Source: Fasciola hepatica
Lineage: Eukaryota; Platyhelminthes; Trematoda; Plagiorchiida; Fasciolidae
Direction: 5' to 3'
Assembly (NCBI GenBank): GCA_948099385.1
Contig: CANUEZ040000206.1
Coordinates: 744,001 to 808,000 of the forward strand
Length of the DNA: 64,000 nucleotides
Shown here in pieces: positions 35,786 to 48,779 of the stretch (position 1 is its first letter; each line of letters opens with the position of its first letter). Under the pieces are notes generated by a model. The model was not told the DNA's origin and ran no database searches. It saw only the letters and a list, made by a program, of their open reading frames with translations. A program made the translations under genes and the position numbers.

Positions 35786-38002
35786 CTATGCGTACTCGGT
35801 ACTCCTATGCCCACTCGTCTTCTGACTTGTACACTCCGATGATCTTTTATATTCAATAGGATCTAATTTGAATCGTCTCGATTGTGAATGGATACTGTTG
35901 ATTGAAGAGGCGACAAATGAATGAGAATTGTCATTTCTCGTAGTTATTCGTGTCTGTGTCACTGCTAACCCAACGAACAACGAGTTTGCATTTGCAAGCG
36001 CTCATCTCATATTCATAGTCAGTAAGTAGTATGTGAACGTGTGTGTGAACGACATTTTCGAGGAAGCACACGACCGGTTTGGCGGTTGTTGCCGCTCATC
36101 AGCTATGCGTACTCGGTACTCCTATGCCCACTCGTCTTCTGACTTGTACACTCCGATGATCTTTTATGTTCAATAGGATCTAATTTGAATCGTCTCGATC
36201 GTGAATGGATACTGTTGATTGAAGAGGCGACAAATGAATGAGAATTGTCATTTCTCGTAGTTATTCGTGTCTGGGTCACTGCTAACCCAACGATCAACGA
36301 GTTTGCATTTGCAAGCGCTCATCTCATATTCATAGTCAGTAAGTAGTATGTGAACGTGTGTGTGGACGACATTTTCGAGGAAGCACACGACCGGTTTGGC
36401 GGTTGTTGCCGCTCATCAGCTATGCGTACTCGGTACTCCTATGCCCACTCGTCTTCTGACTTGTACACTCCGATGATCTTTTATATTCAATAGGATCTAA
36501 TTTGAATCGTCTCGATTGTGAATGGATACTGTTGATTGAAGTGGCGACAAATGAATGAGAATTGTCATTTCTCGTAGTTATTCGTGTCTGTGTCACTGCA
36601 AACCCAACGAACAACGAGTTTGCATTTGCAAGCGCTCATCTCATATTCATAGTCAGTAAGTAGTATGTGAACGTGTGTGTGAACGACATTTTCGAGGAAG
36701 CACACGACCGGTTTGGCGGTTGTTGCCGCTCATCAGCTATGCGTACTCGGTACTCCTATGCCCACTCGTCTTCTGACTTGTACACTCCGATGATCTTTTA
36801 TGTTCAATAGGATCTAATTTGAATCGTCTCGATTGTGAATGGATACTGTTGATTGAAGAGGCGACAAATGAATGAGAATTGTCATTTCTCGTAGTTATTC
36901 GTGTCTGTGTCACTGCTAACCCAACGAACAACGAGTTTGCATTTGCAAGCGCTCATCTCATATTCATAGTCAGTAAGTAGTATGTGAACGTGTGTGTGGA
37001 CGACATTTTCGAGGAAGCACACGACCGGTTTGGCGGTTGTTGCCGCTCATCAGCTATGCGTACTCGGTACTCCTATGCCCACTCGTATTCTGACTTGTAC
37101 ACTGCGATGATCTTTTATATTCAATAGGATCTAATTTGAATCGTCTCGATTGTGAATGGATACTGTTGATTGAAGTGGCGACAAATGAATGAGAATTGTC
37201 ATTTCTCGTAGTTATTCGTGTCTGGGTCACTGCTAACCCAACGATCAACGAGTTTGCATTTGCAAGCGCTCATCTCATATTCATAGTCAGTAAGTAGTAT
37301 TTGAACGTGTGTGTGGACGACATTTTCGAGGAAGCACACGACCGGTTTGGCGGTTGTTGCCGCTCATCAGCTATGCGTACTCGGTACTCCTATGCCCACT
37401 CGTCTTCTGACTTGTACACTCCGATGATCTTCTATAATCATTAGGATCTAATTTGAATCGTCTCGATTGTGAATGGATACTGTTGATTGAAGAGGCGACA
37501 AATGAATGAGAATTGTCATTTCTCGTAGTTATTCGTGTCTGTGTCACAGCTAACCCATCGAACAACGAGTTTGCATTTGCAAGCGCTCATCTCATATTCA
37601 TAGTCAGTAAGTAGTATGTGAACGTGTGTGTGGACGACATTTTCGAGGAAGCACACGACCGGTTTGGCGGTTGTTGCCGCTCATCAGCTATGCGTACTCG
37701 GTACTCCAATGCCCACTCGTCTTCTGACTTGTACACTCCGATGATCTTTTATATTCAATAGGATCTAATTTGAATCGTCTCGATTGTGAATGGATACTGT
37801 TGATTGAAGTGGCGACAAATGAATGAGAATTGTCATTTCTCGTAGTTATTCGTGTCTGTGTCACTGCTAACCCAACGAACAACGAGTTTGCATTTGCAAG
37901 CGCTCATCTCATTCATAGTCAGTAAGTAGTATGTGAACGTGTGTGTGGACGACATTTTCGAGGAAGCACACGACCGGTTTGGCGGTTGTTGCCGCTCATC
38001 AG
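35786..38002. repeat. Alternating 634-bp dimer register
   Basis: The box ATATTCAATA (offset 66 A in an otherwise A-type box) is in copies 35786, 36420, 37054 and 37688. That is every second copy, four times in a row. GTGTGTGAACGAC, a rare change at offset 263, is in 35786 and 36420. The alternating partners (36103, 36737, 37371) differ from each other. Only one member of the dimer is therefore homogenised. Confidence 0.75.
37688..38002. repeat. 315-bp monomer with 2-bp deletion
   Basis: CTCATCTCATTCATAG replaces CTCATCTCATATTCATAG, so one AT is lost near 37911. All copies before and after keep their spacing, so this shifts the phase of the rest of the array by 2 bp. It is one of only three length variants in the window and makes a useful landmark. 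Confidence 0.9.
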
Positions 38003-39270
38003 CTATGCGTACTCGGTACTCCTATGCCCACTCGTCTTCTGACTTGTACACTCCGATGATCTTTTATGTTCAATAGGATCTAATTTGAATCGTCTCGATC
38101 GTGAATGGATACTGTTGATTGAAGAGGCGACAAATGAATGAGAATTGTCATTTCTCGTAGTTATTCGTGTCTGGGTCACTGCTAACCCAACGAACAACGA
38201 GTTTGCATTTGCAAGCGCTCATCTCATATTCATAGTCAGTAAGTAGTATGTGAACGTGTGTGTGGACGACATTTTCGAGGAAGCGCACGACCGGTTTGGC
38301 GGTTGTTGCCGCTCATCAGCTATGCGTACTCGGTACTCCTATGCCCACTCGTCTTCTGACTTGTACACTCCGATGATCTTCTATAATCATTAGGATCTAA
38401 TTTGAATCGTCTCGATTGTGAATGGATACTGTTGATTGAAGAGGCGACAAATGAATGAGAATTGTCATTTCTCGTAGTTATTCGTGTCTGGGTCACTGCT
38501 AACCCAACGAACAACGAGTTTGCATTTGCAAGCGCTCATCTCATATTCATAGTCAGTAAGTAGTATGTGAACGTGTGTGTGGACGACATTTTCGAGGAAG
38601 CACACGACCGGTTTGGCGGTTGTTGCCGCTCATCAGCTACGCGTACTCGGTACTCCTATGCCCACGCGTCTTCTCACTTGTACACTCCGATGATCTTTTA
38701 TGTTCAATAGGATCTAATTTGAATCGTCTCGATTGTGAATGGATACTGTTGATTGAAGAGGCGACAAATGAATGAGAATTGTCATTTCTCGTAGTTATTC
38801 GTGTCTGGGTCACTGCTAACCCAACGATCAACGAGTTTGCATTTGCAAGCGCTCATCTCATATTCATAGTCAGTAAGTAGTATGTGAACGTGTGTGTGGA
38901 CGACATTTTCGAGGAAGCACACGACCGGTTTGGCGGTTGTTGCCGCTCATCAGCTATGCGTACTCGGTACTCCTATGCCCACTCGTCTTCTGACTTGTAC
39001 ACTCCGATGATCTTTTATGTTCAATAGGATCTAATTTGAATCGTCTCGATTGTGAATGGATACTGTTGATTGAAGAGGCGACAAATGAATGAGAATTGTC
39101 ATTTCTCGTAGTTATTCGTGTCTGGGTCACTGCTAACCCAACGAACAACGAGTTTGCATTTGCAAGCGCTCATCTCATATTCATAGTCAGTAAGTAGTAT
39201 GTGAACGTGTGTGTGGACGACATTTTCGAGGAAGCACACGACCGGTTTGGCGGTTGTTGCCGCTCATCAG

Positions 39271-42200
39271 CTATGCGTACTCGGTACTCCTATGCCCACT
39301 CGTCTTCTGACTTGTACACTCCGATGATCTTTTATGTTCAATAGGATCTAATTTGAATCGTCTCGATTGTGAATGGATATTGTTGATTGAAGAGGCGACA
39401 AATGAATGAGAATTGTCATTTCTCGTAGTTATTCGTGTCTGTGTCACTGCTAACCCAACGAACAACGAGTTTGCATTTGCAAGCGCTCATCTCATATTCA
39501 TAGTCAGTAAGTAGTATGTGAACGTGTGTGTGGACGACATTTTCGAGGAAGCACACGACCGGTTTGGCGGTTGTTGCCGCTCATCAGCTATGCGTACTCG
39601 GTACTCCTATGCCCACTCGTCTTCTGACTTGTACACTCCGATGATCTTTTATGTTCAATAGGATCTAATTTGAATCGTCTCGATCGTGAATGGATACTGT
39701 TGATTGAAGAGGCGACAAATGAATGAGAATTGTCATTTCTCGTAGTTATTCGTGTCTGTGTCACAGCTAACCCATCGAACAACGAGTTTGCATTTGCAAG
39801 CGCTCATCTCATATTCATAGTCAGTAAGTAGTATGTGAACGTGTGTGTGGACGACATTTTCGAGGAAGCACACGACCGGTTTGGCGGTTGTTGCCGCTCA
39901 TCAGCTATGCGTACTCGGTACTCCTATGCCCACTCGTCTTCTGACTTGTACACTCCGATGATCTTTTATGTTCACTAGGATCTAATTTGAATCGTCCCGA
40001 TTGTGAATGGATACTGTTGATTGAAGAGGCGACAAATGAATGAGAATTGTCATTTCTCGTAGTTATTCGTGTCTGTGTCACTGCTAACCCAACGAACAAC
40101 GAGTTTGCATTTGCAAGCGCTCATCTCATATTCATAGTCAGTAAGTAGTATGTGAACGTGTGTGTGGACGACATTTTCGAGGAAGCACACGACCGGTTTG
40201 GCGGTTGTTGCCGCTCATCAGCTATGCGTACTCGGTACTCCTATGCCCACTCGTCTTCTGACTTGTACACTCCGATGATCTTCTATAATCATTAGGATCT
40301 AATTTGAATCGTCTCGATTGTGAATGGATACTGTTGATTGAAGAGGCGACAAATGAATGAGAATTGTCATTTCTCGTAGTTATTCGTGTCTGGGTCACTG
40401 CTAACCCAACGAACAACGAGTTTGCATTTGCAAGCGCTCATCTCATATTCATAGTCAGTAAGTAGTATGTGAACGTGTGTGTGGACGACATTTTCGAGGA
40501 AGCACACGACCGGTTTGGCGGTTGTTGCCGCTCATCAGCTATGCGTACTCGGTACTCCTATGCCCACTCGTCTTCTGACTTGTACACTCCGATGATCTTT
40601 TATGTTCAATAGGATCTAATTTGAATCGTCTCGATTGTGAATGGATACTGTTGATTGAAGAGGCGACAAATGAATGAGAATTGTCATTTCTCGTAGTTAT
40701 TCGTGTCTGTGTCACAGCTAACCCAACGAACAACGAGTTTGCATTTGCAAGCGCTCATCTCATATTCATAGTCAGTAAGTAGTATGTGAACGTGTGTGTG
40801 GACGACATTTTCGAGGAAGCACACGACCGGTTTGGCGGTTGTTGCCGCTCATCAGCTATGCGTACTCGGTACTCCTATGCCCACTCGTCTTCTGACTTGT
40901 ACACTCCGATGATCTTTTATGTTCAATAGGATCTAATTTGAATCGTCTCGATTGTGAATGGATACTGTTGATTGAAGAGGCGACAAATGAATGAGAATTG
41001 TCATTTCTCGTAGTTATTCGTGTCTGTGTCACTGCTAACCCAACGAACAACGAGTTTGCATTTGCAAGCGCTCATCTCATATTCATAGTCAGTAAGTAGT
41101 ATGTGAACGTGTGTGTGGACGACATTTTCGAGGAAGCACACGACCGGTTTGGCGGTTGTTGCCGCTCATCAGCTATGCGTACTCGGTACTCCTATGCCCA
41201 CTCGTCTTCTGACTTGTACACTCCGATGATCTTCTATAATCATTAGGATCTAATTTGAATCGTCTCGATTGTGAATGGATACTGTTGATTGAAGAGGCGA
41301 CAAATGAATGAGAATTGTCATTTCTCGTAGTTATTCGTGTCTGGGTCACTGCTAACCCAACGAACAACGAGTTTGCATTTGCAAGCGCTCATCTCATATT
41401 CATAGTCAGTAAGTAGTATGTGAACGTGTGTGTGGACGACATTTTCGAGGAAGCACACGACCGGTTTGGCGGTTGTTGCCGCTCATCAGCTATGCGTACT
41501 CGGTACTCCTATGCCCACTCGTCTTCTGACTTGTACACTCCGATGATCTTTTATGTTCAATAGGATCTAATTTGAATCGTCTCGATTGTGAATGGATACT
41601 GTTGATTGAAGAGGCGACAAATGAATGAGAATTGTCATTTCTCGTAGTTATTCGTGTCTGTGTCACAGCTAACCCAACGAACAACGAGTTTGCATTTGCA
41701 AGCGCTCATCTCATATTCATAGTCAGTAAGTAGTATGTGAACGTGTGTGTGGACGACATTTTCGAGGAAGCACACGACCGGTTTGGCGGTTGTTGCCGCT
41801 CATCAGCTATGCGTACTCGGTACTCCTATGCCCACTCGTCTTCTGACTTGTACACTCCGATGATCTTTTATGTTCAATAGGATCTAATTTGAATCGTCTC
41901 GATTGTGAATGGATACTGTTGATTGAAGAGGCGACAAATGAATGAGAATTGTCATTTCTCGTAGTTATTCGTGTCTGTGTCACTGCTAACCCAACGAACA
42001 ACGAGTTTGCATTTGCAAGCGCTCATCTCATATTCATAGTCAGTAAGTAGTATGTGAACGTGTGTGTGGACGACATTTTCGAGGAAGCACACGACCGGTT
42101 TGGCGGTTGTTGCCGCTCATCAGCTATGCGTACTCGGTACTCCTATGCCCACTCGTCTTCTGACTTGTACACTCCGATGATCTTTTATGTTCAATAGGAT

Positions 42201-43391
42201 CTAATTTGAATCGTCTCGATTGTGAATGGATATTGTTGATTGAAGAGGCGACAAATGAATGAGAATTGTCATTTCTCGTAGTTATTCGTGTCTGTGTCAC
42301 TGCTAACCCAACGAACAACGAGTTTGCATTTGCAAGCGCTCATCTCATATTCATAGTCAGTAAGTAGTATGTGAACGTGTGTGTGGACGACATTTTCGAG
42401 GAAGCACACGACCGGTTTGGCGGTTGTTGCCGCTCATCAGCTATGCGTACTCGGTACTCCTATGCCCACTCGTCTTCTGACTTGTACACTCCGATGATCT
42501 TTTATGTTCAATAGGATCTAATTTGAATCGTCTCGATCGTGAATGGATACTGTTGATTGAAGAGGCGACAAATGAATGAGAATTGTCATTTCTCGTAGTT
42601 ATTCGTGTCTGTGTCACAGCTAACACATCGAACAACGAGTTTGCATTTGCAAGCGCTCATCTCATATTCATAGTCAGTAAGTAGTATGTGAACGTGTGTG
42701 TGGACGACATTTCCGAGGAAGCACACGACCGGTTTGGCGGTTGTTGCCGCTCATCAGCTATGCGTACTCGGTACTCCTATGCCCACTCGTCTTCTGACTT
42801 GTACACTCCGATGATCTTTTATGTTCACTAGGATCTAATTTGAATCGTCCCGATTGTGAATGGATACTGTTGATTGAAGAGGCGACAAATGAATGAGAAT
42901 TGTCATTTCTCGTAGTTATTCGTGTCTGTGTCACTGCTAACCCAACGAACAACGAGTTTGCATTTGCAAGCGCTCATCTCATATTCATAGTCAGTAAGTA
43001 GTATGTGAACGTGTGTGTGGACGACATTTTCGAGGAAGCACACGACCGGTTTGGCGGTTGTTGCCGCTCATCAGCTATGCGTACTCGGTACTCCTATGCC
43101 CACTCGTCTTCTGACTTGTACACTCCGATGATCTTCTATAATCATTAGGATCTAATTTGAATCGTCTCGATTGTGAATGGATACTGTTGATTGAAGAGGC
43201 GACAAATGAATGAGAATTGTCATTTCTCGTAGTTATTCGTGTCTGGGTCACTGCTAACCCAACGAACAACGAGTTTGCATTTGCAAGCGCTCATCTCATA
43301 TTCATAGTCAGTAAGTAGTATGTGAACGTGTGTGTGGACGACATTTTCGAGGAAGCACACGACCGGTTTGGCGGTTGTTGCCGCTCATCAG
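39271..43391. repeat. 2,853-bp (nine-copy) duplication
   Basis: Copies 39271, 39588, 39905 and 40222 correspond to 42124, 42441, 42758 and 43075. The shared series is ATATTG; then CTCGATCGTG with CACAGC and CATCG; then CACTAGG with TCCCGAT; then a B box. The differences I see are ACCCATCG against ACACATCG and ATTTTCG against ATTTCCG in the second pair. The offset is exactly 2,853 bp. The outer series flanks the trimer pair at 40222-42123. Confidence 0.85.
40222..42123. repeat. Identical tandem pair of 951-bp trimers
   Basis: Positions 40222-41172 and 41173-42123 read identically by eye. Each is a B copy with GGGTCACTG, an A copy with GTGTCACAGC, and an A copy with GTGTCACTG. No difference was found, so this is probably the youngest duplication in the window, or a recent homogenisation. 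An assembly collapse or expansion error at this spot cannot be excluded from sequence alone. Confidence 0.85.
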
Positions 43392-46300
43392 CTATGCGTA
43401 CTCGGTACCCCTATGCCCACTCGTCTTCTGACTTGTACACTCCGATGATCTTTTATGTTCAATAGGATCTAATTTGAATCGTCTCGATTGTGAACGGATA
43501 CTGTTGATTGAAGAGGCGACAAATGAATGAGAATTGTCATTTCTCGTAGTTATTCGTGTCTGTGTCACAGCTAACCCAACGAACAACGAGTTTGCATTTG
43601 CAAGCGCTCATCTCATATTCATAGTCAGTAAGTAGTATGTGAACGTGTGTGTGGACGACATTTTCGAGGAAGCACACGACCGGTTTGGCGGTTGTTGCCG
43701 CTCATCAGCTATGCGTACTCGGTACTCCTATGCCCACTCGTCTTCTGACTTGTACACTCCGATGATCTTTTATGTTCAATAGGATCTAATTTGAATCGTC
43801 TCGATTGTGAATGGATACTGTTGATTGAAGAGGCGACAAATGAATGAGAATTGTCATTTCTCGTAGTTATTCGTGTCTGGGTCACTGCTAACCCAACGAA
43901 CAACGAGTTTGCATTTGCAAGCGCTCATCTCATATTCATAGTCAGTAAGTAGTATGTGAACGTGTGTGTGGACGACATTTTTGAGGAAGCACACGACCGG
44001 TTTGGCGGTTGTTGCCGCTCATCAGCTATGCGTACTCGGTACTCCTATGCCCACTCGTCTTCTGACTTGTACACTCCGATGAGCTTCTATAATCTTTAGG
44101 ATCTAATTTGAATCGTCTCGATTGTGAATGGATACTGTTGATTGAAGAGGCGACAAATGAATGAGAATTGTCATTTCTCGTAGTTATTCGTGTCTGTGTC
44201 ACTGCTAACCCAACGATCAACGAGTTTGCATTTGCAAGCGCTCATCTCATATTCATAGTCAGTAAGTAGTATGTGAACATGTGTGTGGACGACATTTTCG
44301 AGGAAGCACACGACCGGTTTGGCGGTTGTTGCCGCTCATCAGCTATGCGTACTCGGTACTCCTATGCCCACTCGTCTTCTGACTTGTACACTCCGATGAT
44401 CTTTTATATTCAATAGGATCTAATTTGAATCGTCTCGATTGTGAATGGATACTGTTGATTGAAGAGGCGTTAAATGAATGAGAATTGTCATTTCTCGTAG
44501 TTATTCGTGTCTGTGTCACTGCTAACCCAACGAACAACGAGTTTGCATTTGCAAGCGCTCATCTCATATTCATAGTCAGTAAGTAGTATGTGAACGTGTG
44601 TGTGGACGACATTTTCGAGGAAGCACACGACCGGTTTGGCGGTTGTTGCCGCTCATCAGCTATGCGTACTCGGTACTCCTATGCCCACTCGTCTTCTGAC
44701 TTGTACACTCCGATGATCTTTTATGTTCAATAGGATCTAATTTGAATCGTCTCGATTGTGAATGGATACTGTTGATTGAAGAGGCGACAAATGAATGAGA
44801 ATTGTCATTTCTCGTAGTTATTCGTGTCTGTGTCACTGCTAACCCAACGAACAACGAGTTTGCATTTGCAAGCGCTCATCTCATATTCATAGTCAGTAAG
44901 TAGTATGTGAACGTGTGTGTGGACGACATTTTCGAGGAAGCACACGACCGGTTTGGCGGTTGTTGCCGCTCATCAGCTATGCGTACTCGGTACTCCTATG
45001 CCCACTCGTCTTCTGACTTGTACACTCCGATGATCTTCTATAATCATTAGGATCTAATTTGAATCGTCTCGATTGTGAACGGATACTGTTGATTGAAGAG
45101 GCGACAAATGAATGAGAATTGTCATTTCTCGTAGTTATTCGTGTCTGGGTCACTGCTAACCCAACGAACAACGAGTTTGCATTTGCAAGCGCTCATCTCA
45201 TATTCATAGTCAGTAAGTAGTATGTGAACGTGTGTGTGGACGACATTTTCGAGGAAGCACACGACCGGTTTGGCGGTTGTTGCCGCTCATCAGCTATGCG
45301 TACTCGGTACTCCTATGCCCACTCATCTTCTGACTTGTACACTGCGATGATCTTTTATGTTCAATAGGATCTAATTTGAATCGTCTCGATTGTGAATGGA
45401 TATTGTTGATTGAAGAGGCGACAAATGAATGAGAATTGTCATTTCTCGTAGTTATTCGTGTCTGTGTCACTGCTAACCCAACGAACAACGAGTTTGCATT
45501 TGCAAGCGCTCATCTCATATTCATAGTCAGTAAGTAGTATGTGAACGTGTGTGTGGACGACATTTTCGAGGAAGCACACGACCGGTTTGGCGGTTGTTGC
45601 CGCTCATCAGCTATGCGTACTCGGTACTCCTATGCCCACTCGTCTTCTGACTTGTACACTCCGATGATCTTTTATGTTCAATAGGATCTAATTTGAATCG
45701 TCTCGATTGTGAATGGATACTGTTGATTGAAGAGGCGACAAATGAATGAGAATTGTCATTTCTCGTAGTTATTCGTGTCTGGGTCATTGCTAACCCAACG
45801 ATCAACGAGTTTGCATTTGCAAGCGCTCATCTCATATTCATAGTCAGTAAGTAGTATGTGAACGTGTGTGTGGACGACATTTTCGAGGAAGCACACGACC
45901 GGTTTGGCGGTTGTTGCCGCTCATCAGCTATGCGTACTCGGTACTCCTATGCCCACTCGTCTTCTGACTTGTACACTCCGATGATCTTTTATGTTCAATA
46001 GGATCTAATTTGAATCGTCTCGATTGTGAATGGATACTGTTGATTGAAGTGGCGAGAAATAAATGAGAATTGTCATTTCTCGTAGTTATTCGTGTCTGGG
46101 TCACTGCTAACCCAACGAACAACGAGTTTGCATTTGCAAGCGCTCATCTCATATTCATAGTCAGTAAGTAGTATGTGAACGTGTGTGTGGACGACATTTT
46201 CGAGGAAGCACACGACCGGTTTGGCGGTTGTTGCCGCTCATCAGCTATGCGTACTCGGTACTCCTATGCCCACTCGTCTTCTGACTTGTACACTCCGATG

Positions 46301-47512
46301 ATCTTCTATAATCATTAGGATCTAATTTGAATCGTCTCGATTGTGAATGGATACTGTTGATTGAAGAGGCGACAAATGAATGAGAATTGTCATTTCTCGC
46401 AGTTATTCGTGTCTGTGTCACTGCTAACCCAACGAACAACGAGTTTGCATTTGCAAGCGCTCATCTCATATTCATAGTCAGTAAGTAGTATGTGAACGTG
46501 TGTGTGGACGACATTTTCGAGGAAGCACACGACCGGTTTGGCGGTTGTTGCCGCTCATCAGCTATGCGTACTCGGAACTCCTATGCCCACTCGTCTTCTG
46601 ACTTGTACACTCCGATGATCTTTTATGTTCAATAGGATCTAATTTGAATCGTCTCGATTGTGAACGGATACTGTTGATTGAAGAGGCGACAAATGAATGA
46701 GAATTGTCATTTCTCGTAGTTATTCGTGTCTGTGTCACTGCTAACCCAACGATCAACGAGTTTGCCTTTGCAAGCGCTCATCTCATATTCATAGTCAGTA
46801 AGTAGTATGTGAACGTGAGTGTGGACGACATTTTCGAGGAAGCACACGACCGGTTTGGCGGTTGTTGCCGCTCATCAGCTATGCGTACTCGGTACTCCTA
46901 TGCCCACTCGTCTTCTGACTTGTACACTCCGATGATCTTTTATGTTCAATAGGATCTAATTTGAATCGTCTCGATTGTGAATGGATACTGTTGATTGAAG
47001 AGGCGACAAATGAATGAGAATTGTCATTTCTCGTAGTTATTCGTGTCTGGGTCACTGCTAACCCAACGATCAACGAGTTTGCATTTGCAAGCGCTCATCT
47101 CATATTCATAGTCAGTAAGTAGTATGTGAACGTGTGTGTGGACGACATTTTCGAGGAAGCACACGACCGGTTTGGCGGTTGTTGCCGCTCATCAGCTATG
47201 CGTACTCGGTACTCCTATGCCCACTCGTCTTCTGACTTGTACACTCCGATGATCTTTTATGTTCACTAGGATCTAATTTGAATCGTCTCGAATGTGAATG
47301 GATACTGTTGATTGAAGTGGCGACAAATGAATGAGAATTGTCATTTCTCGTAGTTATTCGTGTCTGTGTCACTGCTAACCCAACGAACAACGAGTTTGCA
47401 TTTGCAAGCGCTCATCTCATATTCATAGTCAGTAAGTAGTATGTGAACGTGTGTGTGGACGACATTTTCGAGGAAGCACACGACCGGTTTGGCGGTTGTT
47501 GCCGCTCATCAG

Positions 47513-48779
47513 CTATGCGTACTCGGTACTCCTATGCCCACTCGTCTTCTGACTTGTACACTCCGATGATCTTTTATGTTCACTAGGATCTAATTTGAAT
47601 CGTCTCGATTGTGAATGGATACTGTTGATTGAAGAGGCGAGAAATGAATGAGAATTGTCATTTCTCGTAGTTAGTCGTGTCTGGGTCACTGCTAACCCAA
47701 CGATCAAAGAGTTTGCATTTGCAAGCGCTCATCTCATATTCATAGTCAGTAAGTAGTATGTGAACGTGTGTGTGGACGACATTTTCGAGGAAGCACACGA
47801 CCGGTTTGGCGGTTGTTGCCGCTCATCACCTATGCGTACTCGGTACTCCTATGCCCACTCGTCTTCTGACTTGTACACTCCGATGATCTTTTATGTTCAC
47901 TAGGATCTAATTTGAATCGTCCCGATTGTGAATGGATACTGTTGATTGAAGAGGCGACAAATGAATGAGAATTGTCATTTCTCGTAGTTATTCGTGTCTG
48001 GGTCACTGCTAACCCAACGATCAACGAGTTTGCATTTGCAAGCGCTCATCTCATATTCATAGTCAGTAAGTAGTATGTGAACGTGTGTGTGGACGACATT
48101 TTCGAGGAAGCACACGACCGGTTTGGCGGTTGTTGCCGCTCATCAGCTATGCGTACTCGGTACTCCTATGCCCACTCGTCTTCTGACTTGTACACTCCGA
48201 TGATCTTTTATGTTCACTAGGATCTAATTTGAATCGTCTCGATTGTGAATGGATACTGTTGATTGAAGAGGCGACAAATGAATGAGAATTGTCATTTCTC
48301 GTAGTTAGTCGTGTCTGGGTCACTGCTAACCCAACGATCAAAGAGTTTGCATTTGCAAGCGCTCATCTCATATTCATAGTCAGTAAGTAGTATGTGAACG
48401 TGTGTGTGGACGACATTTTCGAGGAAGCACACGACCGGTTTGGCGGTTGTTGCCGCTCATCAGCTATGCGTACTCGGTACTCCTATGCCCACTCGTCTTC
48501 TGACTTGTACACTCCGATGATCTTTTATGTTCAATAGGATCTAATTTGAATCGTCTCGATTGTGAATGGATACTGTTGATTGAAGAGGCGACAAATGAAT
48601 GAGAATTGTCATTTCTCGTAGTTATTCGTGTCTGGGTCACTGCTGACCCAACGATCAACGAGTTTCATTTGCAAGCGCTCATCTCATATTCATAGTCAGT
48701 AAGTAGTATGTGAACGTGTGTGTGGACGACATTTTCGAGGAAGCACACGACCGGTTTTGCGGTTGTTGCCGCTCATCAG
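47513..48779. repeat. 634-bp dimer duplication
   Basis: Copies 47513 and 48147 share GTTAGTCGTG and ATCAAAGAG, both rare, together with the CACTAGG box. They are two copies apart. The partner 47830 has CACTAGG with TCCCGAT, whereas 48464 has an A box, so the second member no longer matches. ATCAAAGAG occurs once more in the 49731 copy without GTTAGTCG. Confidence 0.7.
48464..48779. repeat. 316-bp monomer with 1-bp deletion
   Basis: GAGTTTCATTTGC replaces GAGTTTGCATTTGC, so one G is lost at about 48665. The same copy carries GCTGACCC and, near its end, GGTTTTGCGG instead of GGTTTGGCGG. The following copy starts at 48780 in the new phase. Confidence 0.9.

Larger units (their letters stand above)
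33884..38002. repeat. Sub-array with dimer register and CCCATCG copies
   Basis: There is no gene here. It contains the private variants CTCGATCGTG (34835, 36103, then 38003, 39588 and 42441), CACAGCTAACCCATCG (35152, 35469, 37371) and the box ATATTCAATA. It ends with the 315-bp copy at 37688-38002. Confidence 0.75.
38003..46561. repeat. Sub-array with recent nested duplications
   Basis: There is no gene here. A and B copies alternate and the copies are on average very alike. The 38637 copy has CTACGCGTACTCGG and CCACGCGTC, two rare marks. The 44026 copy has GATGAGCTTC (also in 54803) with the box TAATCTTTAGG (also in 60826). The 44343 copy has GGCGTTAAATG. Confidence 0.8.
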
